The notes beneath the pieces were generated by a model, which was given only the letters and a program-made list of their open reading frames with translations, made no database searches and had not been told where the DNA came from. Source: Pezicula radicicola (taxonomy: Eukaryota; Ascomycota; Leotiomycetes; Helotiales; Dermateaceae). From it: a DNA stretch of 64,000 bases. Below, piece after piece: positions 34,734 to 48,260 of the stretch (its first letter is position 1; each line of letters opens with the position of its first letter). Position numbers and translations under genes: made by a program. Location of the stretch: the NCBI GenBank assembly GCA_003008705.1, contig PDUO01000036.1:505968-569967 (forward strand), given 5' to 3'.

Positions 34734-36697
34734 ATGCTTGTACCAAACCCTCCAAGAAAGATTAAGACTAGAGCGAGGACAGGATGTACGACTTGCAAGG
34801 CACGTCACGTGAAGTGTGACGAGACAAAGCCAGGCTGTCTCCGATGCATCAAGTTTTGGGGAGTGTGCGAAGGATATGGATCGGATTCGAGCGAGACGAA
34901 GAAGAAGGGCAGTTCGGGTCATGGGGTTGTGGTGCCGAGAAGGACCCCCATTCGTTTTGGTAAGTTGGACTCGGAATCGTCAGCCAAACGACGAAATGGA
35001 CTTTGGTGCTGGAGTGAGGATTAAGGTCAGGATCCTTCAATCATGCACTTCGTACTGAATCTCATCATTTTTTAAGCCAAGGGTGCTTTTCATTATTCTG
35101 CTCGCTGCAATCCTCCTTCTGACACTGCTTCTACTTTTCCTAGAGCAATTCCATACATCTAAGTGCTGACGATTTGATGGCAGTTGTTGCGAAACACCCA
35201 ACCAACACTATCTCAAAGAGCGAGACCGAGGACCGTTACTTCCAATTTTTCTGCAACCAGACTGCCTCTACCCTATCGGGCTATTTCAAATCTGAGCTTT
35301 GGAATCGTCTTATCTTGCAGATGAGTCCCAGAGAAGAATTTATTAGACACGCGATCATTGCTATTGCTGCTCTCGATAAGACAATGGAAGTCTCAGGGAA
35401 AGTAGCTGGACCCTCTGCCACTTTTAAACCGCTTCCAAGTACCTCAATTAGTGATGCAAATACCCATCACCAGATGGCCTTGCAGCATTACGGGAAGGCA
35501 TTAAAGCTGATGCGAATGGCGAATCCAAATGATGCTCATTACCTCAGGAATACGCTCATTGGCTGTCTTATAACAAGCTGCTTCGAAAGTTTTCACGGAA
35601 ACCAAGAGAACGCTCTTATTCAGACACAGGCCGGAATCAACATTCTCTTCGGCTTCAAAGACTCACTTCGAATAACGAAGCGACAAAGATTGAATAGAAC
35701 CCTAACTCTAGACGCCGAGATCGAAGACGAGCTTATCGACATGTTTAACCGCCTCGACTTTCAAATACTTACCTTCAGAGACGGAAGAACGGTGAATCAA
35801 CACGACTTGATGTTCAAGGAGGCAATGGATTTCCTATCAAAAATGCCAACTGCCTTCAGAGATTTGGCCGAAGCAAGAATGTACTTGGACGTCGCTGGAA
35901 ATGCAGCTATGCGTCAGTCTTCTCTTTAAATCTGATTATGATTTCACTGGAACTCACCTATTTATTTAGATTGGCGCGCTCGCGTAGCCTGTACGAATCT
36001 ATCTCTAACAACCTTTTCCTTCCAAACTACCAGTGATGCTAATTACAACATTCCACCATCGTCTATTCCGACTGCCGACCAGCTCAAGGCAGGCTATGCA
36101 GCTCTTTTCAAGATGGCTGTAGGCGTCCACGACGCTTTCGTGCCTGTATTCCAAGCCTCTAGGGTCAAGAGGGCAGATGGATCTTACCCCCCTGAGTACG
36201 CTGGCGCAACGGTGATGATGCTGGTCATGATCATTGGCCGCTTTTCTATCCCATCAAACCAATCAGATCTCATGTACGACAAATTCCTCCCGGAATTCAA
36301 ATTCGTGCTGTCACTCTGCAAAGAAATCCTAGAGTACGAAGGACGAAGCGCGAAGCCAGTTTTCCACTTCGACATAGTGGGCGTCATAACAGCACTTTTT
36401 ATGACAGCAACTCGATGTCGTGATAGGATAATACGAAGACAAGCTGTCATCTTATTACAGAAATACCCCAGGAGAGAAGGCTTGTGGGATAGTGCCATGG
36501 CCTGTACACTTGCGGCTTGGTTTATAGATACCGAGGAACATGGACTTCAAGGTGATTTTGTGCCTGAGGAGAGGAGATTGAGGGTTGTTAGTAATGATTT
36601 TGATCTTTCGAAGAGGAGGGCTCTGGTTAAGTGCTCTAAGAAAGCCCCGGATTCGCAAGAGAGGGTAATGATGGCTGAGGTTTTACTGACGTGGTGA
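34734..36697 (+). CDS. Zn2Cys6 transcription factor, about 560 aa
   Basis: Exon 1 starts 34734 and encodes the zinc cluster with cysteines at 18, 21, 28, 35, 38 and 45 ([19 protein letters not shown]), preceded by a basic stretch. The middle exon carries [20 protein letters not shown] and [16 protein letters not shown], typical of the Fungal_trans_2-like family seen in cluster-type regulators. The last intron (35913-35969) is clean and in phase. The first intron is uncertain: GTAAGT at 34960 joined to 35184 is in phase (224 bp), but an additional small exon may exist. Nuclear regulator by family; no clustered biosynthetic genes lie next to it, so the target is unknown. Confidence 0.82.
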
Positions 36698-38768
36698 TAC
36701 TGGAGTGTAATACTATTCCCCAGAGAAGGTAATCCGTTTTACTTACACAACCAAGTTTGATTGTCGAGATATATGTCTGAGAGTGCTTTTTAATGGAAAT
36801 CTGCCGGAGATGGATCCATCACATTGGGGTGGACGCAACACGGCTCCACGTGCCTTGGCATCACATTATTGCTTCTGGATTATGATATCCTGCAGTCTTT
36901 TTTGTCCCTAGGTGGAGGCGGCAATTGGTGTGTGATTCTAATATGTACATGGGGCCTTCTCGATTCTTTGTGGCATCATAGTCGCGAGATAGGCATTACT
37001 CCGACCGCAACGGCGGGATTCCAAAATTTGACTTTTAAGCTACAAGAAATTAGGGCAAGACATTATTCTCCGGGACCACCACAATACTGTATGCCTTGCA
37101 TAATGATACAGATAATAAAAAGGCGGTATTGTTGACACTTGTTCGATAAGAACGGCTCTCCCTGCTACTGATGGTCGATGAAGCTCATACTTCCGAGAAA
37201 TGGGAAAAGTCTTTGCAAGAAGCAAGTGCATGCCACGCCAATTCAAAGCCAAGGACGCCTACGATCTTTTCGATCTCTTGGCCGCCACTTCAGCCACGAG
37301 GTAAGTCACGTGGTCAGGCTCCTGGGTGTGTATATAGAATCAAATAATCAAGTCTCGTTCGTCCTACGGGACCACAGATTGGCTGTGTGGCTAGTTTCTG
37401 TGTAAGTGTGAATGTATAAAGCCGAGTCTTTTACAGGAGCATATCTAGGTCCGCAACGAGACAGGAAGCAAAGCCAATTCTGAGAAGGAACGTCATGCAT
37501 CCCTGAATTTGTTTTCGTGTTTGGATGAACCTAATCACATTTCTATATCACTTTACTCTGTACAAACCAGATTCCCCCTTGGCCTTAACATCCCTTAACA
37601 TCGAATTTAACATAAGTAGAGAGAGGTCTCGGCAGCTGATAGCGGGAGAGCATATTCTGGCAGAAAGTGTGAGAAAAGATAAATAAGAAAAACGCCTAAC
37701 TTCCCTTTCGTGCGCATTTGAGTTGGGATCTGAGAAGAAATTCTCCGAGACTATTTTCGCCTATCGAACGCGGACCATGATGCTCGCTGAATGTTGTTGT
37801 TTTTGCTGATGATCCGAAGCTTGGGTTGGCGCAGTATAGGAGTTTTGAGGCCTTTTAGTGATCTGCTGGAACTGAGTAAATTACCCGTCTGTACAAAGGT
37901 ACTGCGTAGATGCGGATTGAGTTTGATGATCAATAAAACAGGATCTCATCGTGATTTTGAAGCACTAAAGGATTCCCGTAAGGCAGACAACGGTACGGAA
38001 TAGAGTGGGTGAAGGGCAGCTGAGCCCCAATATCGGAGGTCTCAAAGCGACACGCTGCCCAGCCCCAGCAGAGGCCGGCGGTTTGGACGACTCTCGGACA
38101 GTGTTACGCAGCGCCAAGATCCCTTTACTGTTTTACCCCGAACTTTCTTGCTGCAACAGGGAACACTTTTGCGGAAACACTTTATTCTTAGGCGTCCTGA
38201 ATGGGCCAGTTTCACAACGGAGAAGAAACAATCCAGCTGAACCCACCCGCCCAAAATCATGCGTCATCTGATGATTGGACGAAAGTATGTGTCCTGCGGC
38301 AAGTGTTTGCCTTTACCATCCTGACAATTACTTTAACCGACTTGTCAGATGTAATAATACCAAGGCCCAGCTTGGCAGGGGATTGAGGATTTGGTCACTC
38401 CAAGTCCCAGATCCAAATGAGATCCCAACGGTCTAGATTTCTTTCTTTTCAACTCTTGCGCTCCCGTCCGTGGATTACAGGTTTTGGAAGTTTTCCCAAA
38501 CCAATTCGCACTGTCTTGTTTGTTCCTTTTGTCTTCGGCAGAGTTATATCTTCAACAGCAGGTCTGCGCTACACGAGCTACTACATACGCTACTAACTAC
38601 ACTGCCCTCCAGCGCCATTTTCGAAAAAGCATTTTCTTCAAACGACGATCACGTACGCACACATTTTCTTTTGGAATCTCAGGAAGCAGAATAATATTTA
38701 TTTCAAATCGAGGAATTGGTTGTACCATAAACATTTCGCAGATCAAGACGCCTTCGTGCAGTGAACCT
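36698..38768. other. intergenic, no gene supported
   Basis: Two kb with several frames below 90 codons and no domain. The last 300 bp, C/T-rich, act as promoter and leader of the next gene. Confidence 0.4.
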
Positions 38769-41043
38769 ATGGTACCGCCATTCGTAGCAAACATGCTGAT
38801 GCGAGCAGAATACCTGGCGAAGTTGGTAGCGACTGCAAAAGAGGAGGACTCGAGGAAGGAGATTAAGGCTCGAGGTCTTCGGGATGGCGACAGTGAAACA
38901 ATAAAAGGCAGGAAGGAGAGGAGGGTTCGTGACAAAAGGGACGGTGACGATGGGAAATGGCCCAAGGGTTTAGATGTGGGAAAAGAGAATAATAATCCTC
39001 AAGTAAAAGATGCGACACCACCACTGCCACCATCACCGGCATCAAATCCTCCACAAAAAGATCGCATCGACCCTTTGAGTCCAGATGCTTCTCCTTTCAC
39101 CAATGTAAGCCCAACTCGCCCAGATATTGGATTCATACTTACCAAATTCAGAGCACTATGACTTCCCAAACATCAACCACATATGTCACTGTATGGAAAA
39201 CGGTGCAACCTATAGTGAGTTCTCAAGTTTCTGGCAGGAAATCTTATGTGACTGACATTCTGCTTAGCCCAGTTCTAGTTCCACTCCAGTAGTAACATCT
39301 ACTGTGTACGTTCCTATATACGTCACAGCATCAGTTACACCCAGCTCGTCGATAGAACCAACAACTTCCACCTCCGCACTTGCAGCTACTTCTCAGTCAA
39401 CAGTAGCTCAAGTCCCAACTTCAGTGACAGCTGTCTCTCCCACACCCACCACAACAAGTATAAGCGTAAGTCTCTGCTTAATATCTCTTATTTACTATAA
39501 TTAATCAGCTCTCTAGCGCACGACTTTCCCAATATACACTGGGACAAGTAGAGCAAGCCTTTTAACCTCCTTATCCACCTCAACTTCCAGTTCTGAGACC
39601 GCGAATACTTCTCTCGCTAGTGAGATGATGGCAGCGTCGTCGTTGTCTATAACAACTTCCGCCATCTCTTCGCCACAAGCCTCGTCATCACAAGCCTCAG
39701 CGTCCCAAGCTTCGTCATCACAAGTCTTAACATCTCAACCCTCAACTACGCAATCATCGACGTCGCAACTTTCATCATCAGAAGCCGCCTCGTCAAGTAA
39801 AGCCTCAGTAAGCCTTATCCTTCATATTCTATTACCAAGACTCATCTAATTCGCATTAGCGCACGACATTTGAAAGATTCCAAGCCTCATGCACATCAGT
39901 AAGTAGTCCATAACTAATCCAACAATAAATCCTACAACAACTAATACCTCCCAGGCCTCAACTTCCTGCACAATTTCCTCAATAATCTCTTCGTCAATTT
40001 CCGGAGGAGCATCAATAACAGGCACCGCAGTAGCAGACACAGCATCAAGTACATCAACCGCAACATCAGCAAGCCAATCCCTTGATAAAGGCATAGGTAC
40101 AACCTTAGTAGTGTTCGCCGGTCTTGGTGGAGCAGCATTAGTTTTCTTCGGGATCTGGGCTTGTATTAAGAGAAGGATACATGGTATCAATGAGTTAAAA
40201 GATCCGAAGGAAGAGAATGAGAAGGCCTTTAGTGGAGCGGGTAGAAGAAAGTCAGATAATGAGAGTAGACTCTGGGGTCCTGCTTCAACTGGAGCTGTAA
40301 GTACCCCTCCCCTTCCCATTTAGTCTTGACGTATTAACTAATAACATAAACAGGGAACCGAAACAACTCAAACTCGTGGTCCATTAGCAATGCCCGTCTA
40401 CGTACCCCCAACAATGCCCCGAAGTCCAGCCTACGATCTCTATCAAGCACGCCAACAAGAAGCTCAAACAGGAGGTGAAATGCGTCCAGATAACGATCCA
40501 TATAGAGCCCCAGAAGGACAAATCCAAACACAAGAAATATACTACGCAGGAAGTCCAGCAGGATTAAATTCTCCACAATATTCACAGAATTTACAACCAG
40601 TATCCCCATCAATGGCAATAGTAGGAGCACATGATCCATATAGACGACCCCATCCTTCACCACGAGCATATGGTGGAGGCGCCGCAGCAGGATATGGAGG
40701 ATATGACGGAGCAGATTACGGACCAGTTGAATTACCAGCCGAGGGAGTAAATCCAACGAGTCAATATTCTGCGTATACGGATGTTCAACCTCAGAGTCAA
40801 TGGTCTGTTTCTAGAGATTCGAGTACTACTATTAGTACGGTTCCACGGTTTAGAAATATTGAGTCTTGGGCTAGTGATCAGAGGTTGAGGAGTGAGGGGG
40901 AGGGGAGTGGGGTGGGACAGGGAGGACAGGGAGGACAGGGAGGACAAGGAGGTGGATTGGGTGGGCCGCTGGGAGATGGAGTGGGAGGTGGAAGGGGTGT
41001 AGGTGTTGGTCCGGCTGGGTCGGGATTGAGGAATGTAATATGA
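38769..41043 (+). CDS. Ser/Thr-rich single-pass membrane protein, about 652 aa
   Basis: Seven exons, all phase 0: 38769-39104, 39152-39214, 39268-39465, 39517-39807, 39860-39898, 39955-40296 and 40354-41043. After a charged N-terminus comes a long Ser/Thr-rich region (STVYVPIYVTASV, then SSPQASSSQASASQASSSQ repeats) that would be O-glycosylated, one transmembrane helix (TTLVVFAGLGGAALVFFGIWACI) followed by KRR, and a Pro/Tyr/Gln-rich tail ending in Gly-Gln repeats. This is the layout of fungal wall-stress sensor-like proteins, but no WSC or Cys-rich head is visible and no N-terminal signal peptide is obvious, so exon 1 may be wrong. The 39-nt exon is a fine point. Role inferred: cell-surface sensing or adhesion. 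Confidence 0.72.
40918..40955 (+). repeat. 9-bp tandem repeat coding for Gly-Gln-Gly
   Basis: About four copies of GGACAGGGA in phase with the last exon of the membrane-protein gene, giving GQGGQGGQGGQGG. Probably length-variable. Confidence 0.6.
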
Positions 41044-43370
41044 AATGATGAATGGATGGTTTAAGAGGTGAGAATGGATGAGGGGGTGGGGGAGGGGAGA
41101 AAGGATTGAAGTTATGGTACTCGCTGGTGCGATGTAGATATATTCGTCGTTCTTTTCTTGTATAAATTTGGTAACTTTGTTTACGGTGATGAAGATTTAG
41201 AATAGAGAGAGTAGAGAGAGGAGAGTGGTAATAATATACGTTTTAGTACAAATAATCGGAGTATATATTCAAAATTTTGGAAGTATTTTGTATAAAGATG
41301 CATAACTAGTGAAATAATAGGAAAGTAATTAAATTTAGATTTTAATAGGGGTTAACTTGATGGTATTAATTTTTGCTTTTGTGTTGTTAGGACAGACATA
41401 AGCTAATAAGTTATACAAAGTTTCCTTTCCATCTTAGCATGTACCTCCAACCTCCATACATAAATAATATGCTATTACTAACATTTATACCCTACGACTA
41501 ACGAAAAGTTATTCAGCGAGTGAAAAGAGATTCATATTATAAGCTAAATCACAATACAGTGCCTACCTAGCAACTTTCTATATCTCCCTCGTATAAGACC
41601 CTGTTTTCCCTTTACCATTAAGCATAAACTTTAAATCGAACACGTACATCGAGTTACTCAAATCAACTTAGTTACTAAATTCAAACAAAGTAATAAGTGA
41701 GTGACTATAGTTACATAGCAGTGCATGTATTCGACAGAATATTTTCCAGTTTCCATAGAAGTATAAATAATAGCAAATATATCTACGCGAAAGGTAAATT
41801 GTATTTTAAATTAAAATAGAGAACTTTGGATGTCATTTTCACTTACTTATTTACTCACTCTTATCCTACCTAATCAAAGAGTTGGTGCCCGTTTAGACTT
41901 GGTAGGAGGAAGAAGAATTCTGGGTTTAGTTTTGAGAGGGTTGTCTAGTCTTGAGGTGGGGTTGAGATGGATGATATTATTATTGATTGATTGGGTTTAT
42001 TGGCTAGGGTTGAGGGTTCGTTTNAAGATGGGGGTTTTGTGGTCTGATGATAATGGTTAGACGTGAAGTTCGAGAGTTGAAGGTGGGTGTTGAGGAATGA
42101 GGATAGGAGGAGTGGAATAGTGTATTTGTGTATGTGAGAGGGAGAGGAAGAGAGATAGATGGTTGAAATGAGCGACGTGGTGCACGTTGCTCATTTAGGG
42201 AAGACATAGGTATCATAGTAGTGTAGTGGTAGTTGGTGATTGGTGGGGGTCACGCATTGTCAACAAGCACAAGATTAGCGGCATATGACTCTCACAGAAA
42301 CGCTTACTTGATGCGAAGCGGACCAGTTCTCAAAAACAGAAAGTCTCTCGCTCGTTGCGTTCCTACCTACAACAAAACAGCAAGACACGTAAACAAACAC
42401 ACAACTATTGCAGATGTATGTGTTCCACATAGATGAAATTTTGCTCCTAACAAGGTCAACAAGCAAATAGTCTCCTTTTAAGATCAGAGACATCGTATAG
42501 ATCTTTAAGCCTAGTTGACGGGCACCACTAGGAGAGTTTCGTATCTCAAGGGCGTTTCCAAATAATACATTCGATCTTGTGAGAGTTTTAGATAATATAA
42601 CCTATCCTGAAAAGGTTCAGAGTAAATATCGAAGCTAGAACTAGGTTTTGCGCACGTAAGTAGACTTCAATTTCATTACTCACACTTCTGATGATTTATA
42701 TTTGATCACAAATATGGGATATTAGCATATATCATTAACTGGTTCGCATTTAGGCCGCATTCGAGGGGAGCCGGTTCTGTAGCTACTGAGTCACTTGAGA
42801 GTGCCATAAGGAGGGGAGTATTTCCACAGAATATTAGTCTGTAAAGTTATTCATCATCCACTGGAACCTTCGACTTAGCGTTATTTCTTTCTGTTGACTT
42901 CAATATGCTCTGGTTTTATAGAGCTAATAGATAATTACTGAAACAGCTTTGTATGTGTTATTCGTATTGCTTGTTCGTTGACTGTAGTTTAGGGACAGTT
43001 AGTCGCTTAAATGTAATCATTGGCTCCGTGAAATATCACAACAATGCTCTTAAAGTTAATGTAAAACCACTCAATATCTGTCTACAACTCAATCACACAA
43101 CCCTGGTTCCAAGACCATCTTGGCCATCCAAACTTCCTGAGTCTTTGCGCTTCAATTTCTCCCCCAATACGAATATTGAGGTTAGGTCTTATTCAACTTA
43201 GCTCTCCGAATCAAGACTGCTAGATACTTTAAGACAATGTTCTCAATTCATTTTACATAGCTATGATTGAAAGCTACGCTTTTGCCCTTTCAACTCCAAC
43301 ATTTCAATGTCATCAATGGCATTATCTTCTATTTTGATGCAGACAAAATGCGCTAGGCTAAAGACCCCTT
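41044..43370. other. intergenic, AT-rich, with one MITE-end copy
   Basis: No supported gene. An ambiguous base lies at about 42024. At 41651-41680 sits GAGTTACTCAAATCAACTTA and related bases, nearly the same as the right end of the element at 2849-3230, but no second end was found nearby. Confidence 0.45.
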
Positions 43371-46279
43371 TTAAGCCTCTACCGATGTTTCTTCCACCGC
43401 TTCCGCATCTGGATCAGGACCATCACCATTAACTACCTCATTCGTATTTGCTCCCTCATCATGACCGTTGACATCGATCAAGTTCACGGTGCCTTCACTC
43501 TCTAATCTCAGGTACTCCTCCCACTCGGGGAACAACTCTTCGTCTTCACCTGGCACACCCACTGTCTTGGCTACTCTGCCCTTCTTCTCCTTCTCCAAGC
43601 TCTCCTTCCACAGGGCAACTGTTGCGGCTGTGGCACTTGGCTTGTACGTCTGCGAGAAGAGTACGGCTTCTGATGTTCGACCGGTCTTAGTCAAAAGATC
43701 AATACAACCCTGAACATCTCCGAGCTGCCACAAGCAGGTGAAGGCAACATTGTGCGCGCCCGCCGCTGAGGCCTGTTGGGAAAGAGCTCTCAGTCCTTCG
43801 CGGTCACCAGTGGATGAGTGCAGCAGCAGTAATGAGCCGAGGTCCTTGCCGTTTGTGAAACACTCAGCAGCAAGCGCTAAATCCCAGCCTGCTAGAGCAG
43901 CGTCACCGACTGTCTTCCACTTATGCTCAACATCAGCTTCCCTCGCTAGCTCCAACGCTATAGGTAGTTGGCCAAGGGCCAGGGCGAGCTCAAATTTATG
44001 CTCGGAATCAGTCGCAACTTCGAGGGCAAGTTCCTTGTGACCTTGACCTTCGAGGAAGCGAGCGATTTTGTTGAGCTGGTCTTGTGGGATATTAGGAAGA
44101 CGTTCTTGCGCCTCCTCCATGTCACCACGAAGAACAAGAGTTTGGTACTCGACGACTTCGAGGGACAGAGCGAAAGATGTAACGTTGACATCTTTGTCCG
44201 CCAGGTAAATTCTAGAATCGCGTTGAATGTAACCAAGAATGTACATTGGCTGATCGAAGTGTGAAATGGTGTATGTTTGGTCGCCAACAAGGTAGTTGAG
44301 ACGGTTCGTGCTGTTTGTGTAGATGAAGCAGTCTCCGACCCATTCACCTGTTCGTACGCTTGAAAAACGTTAGCAATGTCAAGGGTGTCCAAGTTGCATT
44401 ACTCACCTCTCGTTGATATCGGTTACTACTTCGAAAGCAGCCTCACATCCGTCATCATCGTCAATCTCTCCATTCTGAACAGCCGCGATGTAGTTCTCTC
44501 GCGAGAACCGCAAGACGTAAAATGTATCTTCACAGGCAATTGCGACCAGCTCACCGCTCTCAGACCAGTAAACTTCCTTGGGGTCGACTTCGATTCTTCG
44601 GACCAAGCCACCAGTTTGCCAGTCGTAGAAACCAACACCCCCTTGGCCCTTAACACCAAGTAGAACACCACCAGTCAACCCTTCAGCCTGGAAGCCAACG
44701 TCGAGGGGTCCGGATTTCTTTTCGTCAAAGTTTCTGAAGATTTTAACACTTGTGGCTGACTCTCGGATGGCGTAATCGTTTCCATTCGCAACAGAGCCCC
44801 AAGCGAAGTCCAGAGCAGAGCCGAAAGCCTTATTCCTCCACGCGAGAGCGGTGTAAATGATGAACTCCCCATCACCGCAGACTGATGCCCATCGACCGTT
44901 GGGAGAGTGGAGGAGAGTTTGTGGGTAGACTTCGCAGGTACCGAGATCTTTGGTAGGGAGAGAGATTGGATCGCTATCTTTGAGGGAGGAACCTGTAGTA
45001 TTATTAGCACCTTGTAGCATTCCTCATTGCCGTATAACTCACTTGCGGAATCGATTCTCGATGAGATAATCTCGCTATGCCTGGCCCAAATCAATTTCCC
45101 AGAGCCATCCATGGACACTGCTGGCTCTTCCCGTCCCATCTTGACAACCACCGCACCCTCATCAAAACCCACAGCAACACCCTGCTTGCCTCTCTGGTAG
45201 CTTACACACCATGCTCGCTCCAGACCGTAGTTCAGTGATTGCTCGAGCCTGTATGTGTTGGCGTGCCAAATCTTAACTGTTCCATCTTCTGAACCGGAAA
45301 TGATGACTGGCAATTCTGGGTGGTAGCAAGCAAAGGAAACATTGCTGGTGTGGCCTTCTAGAGTTGCGATCAAGGATTTAGTGGTGTAGTCCCAAATCTT
45401 GACTGTCCTGTCGTCGGAGGTAGTGAGGAGGTATGGCTTGTCGGATTGCGGGTAGTAATCAACATGGTTGACACCTTTCGTCTCGTGCGCCTCGAGTGTG
45501 AAGTTGGCGGTCGAAGAGCCTAAGCTCCAGATCTTGACCGTCCTGTCCAAACATGCTGATGCGAATGTGTTGGTATCTTTGGGATTAATGGCCAGTCCCA
45601 TAACATAATGGCTGTGTCCTTCAAAAATCTGTACACACTTCCATCCCTTGTCCCAATCCCATAGCTTGATGGTCATGTCATCGGAAGCTGTCAAAACGAA
45701 TGGTTGTGAGGGGTGAACTACGATCGCGCGAATGTAATCTGGGTGGGCTTCGAAGGAGGTGATCTTCTCGGAGGTGTTGTAATTGTATACTCGAAGCTGG
45801 AAGTCATCTGAACCGCAGACGATCCAGTTCTTGCGCGCAATGAATCGTCCGGCTCGTACAGGGACATCGGTCAGTTCAAAGGTCTTGACTATTGCCTGGA
45901 GATGGTGAGTTCATGTTTTACTTGTGGCAAATCTGCGGACCATACCTGGGTCTCGTATGACCAAATATAAACATGACCTGGGAGAAATCAGCAATTGCCT
46001 TTGCTGAATGCGCTTCGCAACATACCGCTATATAAAGTTGTCAAGATCCATGGCTCGACAGGGTGGAAATCAATCCCCTTGACTCTCTCGCTCCGCGCAA
46101 ATAACTGTCTCTGGATTCGAAAAGCCGAATTAGTACTTGTCGTCATCTTGTCTGCGCTGTTGATTTCTGTAGCTGCTTTGCGATATTTGAGGTAAAATAT
46201 CCTGAAGCGTGGGCTGTCGAAATCAAATCAACTGGACAAAAAAAAAGTAAGATATGCATACCTTTACATCCAACCGCAT
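43371..46279 (-). CDS. SEC27: COPI coatomer beta' subunit (Sec27), 853 aa
   Basis: Six exons: 46262-46279, 46026-46110, 45946-45977, 45043-45895, 44407-44992 and 43371-44358; all joins keep phase. The start is MRLDVK, then RQLFARSERVKGIDFHP. WD40 repeats fill roughly the first 300 residues (IKLWDWDKGWKC, VKIWSLGSS, VKIWDYTT, VKIWHANTY), a second propeller follows, then an alpha-solenoid (AAECFTNGKDLGSLLLL, AFTCLWQLGDVQGCIDLL), and an acidic tail. Yeast Sec27 is slightly longer. Beta' is part of the COPI coat that binds KKxx cargo signals and returns proteins from Golgi to ER. The two tiny 5' exons are the only delicate part. Confidence 0.95.
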
Positions 46280-47023
46280 CTTGTCCAACCACTATGCAGC
46301 AATGTCTCGCGGTAAGGGATGTAAATGAGGAAATGTGGCTTTCCGTATGCCAGCAGAGGCCACTCTGCACAATTTGGGTGTTGTGGTCAGTCGTGGAATT
46401 GAAAGGAAGCTGGAGCAATCGCGGATGAGATGTCTAGTTGATAGGTATTTAGAGAAGTGAGGGGAGGTGGAGGGAGGGGTGCAATGCTGGAGTATATTTC
46501 CAGATTCGTGGTCTTTGGAGCTCGCGCACCCGACGTTCGTGGTCAACGAGGCTGTGCGCTAACTGCATTTAGCTAGCTCTAAAAGCTGAGGCTCTTGAAT
46601 GTCATTTTGGAGAAAAGAAAAATCCTCAATGATACTAAAGTACAATACTCGTCGACTCTTTCCCCATTAAACAAACCGACTCTTTAGCTAATGCTTCCTC
46701 AGTGTCAACATGCTCTGTGCGTAGATGAGATAATCTAGGTCAATTATTGCAAAAGATGTCGCTACATATTGATTTTTGACAGTTCACATTGCGAACAAGA
46801 GTGCCGAGACGAGATAAATCACAATCATGAGAAACTAGATTTAAGTTTTTATATGTTCATCAATTCGTCTAGGAATCTACGCTTTATGCTGCGCTAATGC
46901 TGCAGTACAACGTTGGGTTCATCTTGAACCTGTATGAATCTTGTTCATATGTTTGGATATCGCTAAAAAAAAAAACGCTCACAACCCAAAATCCTTTTCG
47001 CCGTAATCAAAATAGAACGCCAA
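46280..47023. other. intergenic gap
   Basis: Between the 5' end of SEC27 and the 3' end of the mannitol-phosphate dehydrogenase gene. Promoter and terminator sequence; a poly-A run near 46965. No gene seen. Confidence 0.4.
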
Positions 47024-48260
47024 TTATGCTGCATCAGCTTGAACCTTCTTCACAATGCTCACAACATGCGGGAACAGGGGATGGCTGGCCTCCAGACCGC
47101 AAACAAGTGTTGTAACCTCCTCGGGTGTCTTCTCCTCCATAATCTTTGCCAAGTCTGCACTCTCTTCATCTTCAGGCACATTTTGGAAACGGAAAGCCAT
47201 TTCAGCGGCGTCAAGCAGAGCACTGAAATCATGTCCCTTCTCGGCAAGTTCAGCAGCTGGGCCAATGAAGCGCTCCTTGCGGCTTAGTTTTCGGAGAGGC
47301 GCACGACCAACACGCTCAACGGCATCTTCCAAGTGAGGGTTGCCGATACGGGTGATGATCTTCTCAACGTAATCCTTTTGTTCTTGTTCGTGGATGCCAT
47401 GCTTGCCGACGATCAATGTACTCGTCTCAGCCAAAGCCTTTCGTACTTCGTCGATGATCTTGGGATCTTGTAAAGCATCGTAGACAGTGGTCTTCTTGTG
47501 GTAGTAGCCGTGGTATGCTGCTGCAGCGTGACCAGTGTTGACGGTGAAAAGCTTGCGCTCGATGTATGGGATTAAATCGTCAACCCACTTGATGCCATCG
47601 ATCGCAGGGGGTTCGTGATCAACGAAAGGCGTGCGGTCAACAACCCATTCGTAGAATGCCTCGAGCTTGACGTCAAGACCCGCTCCTGGATCTTGTGCTG
47701 GAACGATGCGGTCAATGGCCGAGTTGGCAAAGCGTGCTCGCTCGTGGTGGTCTTCTAAGCGGTGTTCCGCAGTATGTTTCGGGTCTTTGATGTGCTGTGC
47801 AAGCGTATCCGTTGCACCGATGGCATTTTCGCAGGCGATGACGGCGATTGGAGTTGCCTCGTTGGGTCTTGCGTCGATTCCCTTTGCAATAACTGGGGCG
47901 ATGAACTTGAGAATATTGGGTCCAACCGAGCAGGTGACGATGTCTGCGGTTGTGATCTCATTGATGACGTCTGCTTCGTTTGTTTTCGAGTTGATGGCGC
48001 GGTAGTTTGTGATGGTGGACTCCTCGGTGCCCTGGGAACCCACTTGAATGACTTTGTAGGACTTGTTGGCCTGAAGCTGATCGATTATCGAGTCCATGAC
48101 ATCGGCAAAGACGACTTCATATCCCGACTTGTGAAGGAATTCTGCGACGAAGCCACGGCCTAATGGACAGTTAGCAGCGGAAGCAAACCGACATGACTTT
48201 GGGATAGGACATACCAATGTTGCCAGCGCCGAAATGGACTGCCTTTAATTGCTTTCCCAT
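47024..48260 (-). CDS. mpdA: mannitol-1-phosphate 5-dehydrogenase, 393 aa
   Basis: Exons 48215-48260 and 47024-48159 with a 55-bp intron. The N-terminus [19 protein letters not shown] carries the GAGNIGRG nucleotide-binding motif split by the intron. The conserved KxxxxNxxH site of polyol long-chain dehydrogenases is KLFTVNTGH with catalytic Lys218. Length is typical of fungal enzymes. It reduces fructose-6-phosphate with NADH to mannitol-1-phosphate, the entry to mannitol synthesis in the cytosol; mannitol serves as osmolyte and carbon store. A phosphatase for the next step is not adjacent. The gene symbol follows the Aspergillus name and is assigned by family. Confidence 0.95.

Noticed and set aside
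38005..38271. 88-codon frame starting MGEGQLSPNIGG
   Set aside because: No homology or splice support; overlaps an opposite-strand frame of equal quality.
40334..40756. Minus-strand frame of 140 codons, Leu-rich
   Set aside because: Antisense to the last exon of the membrane-protein gene; Leu-rich readings opposite Gln/Pro-coding sequence are artefacts.
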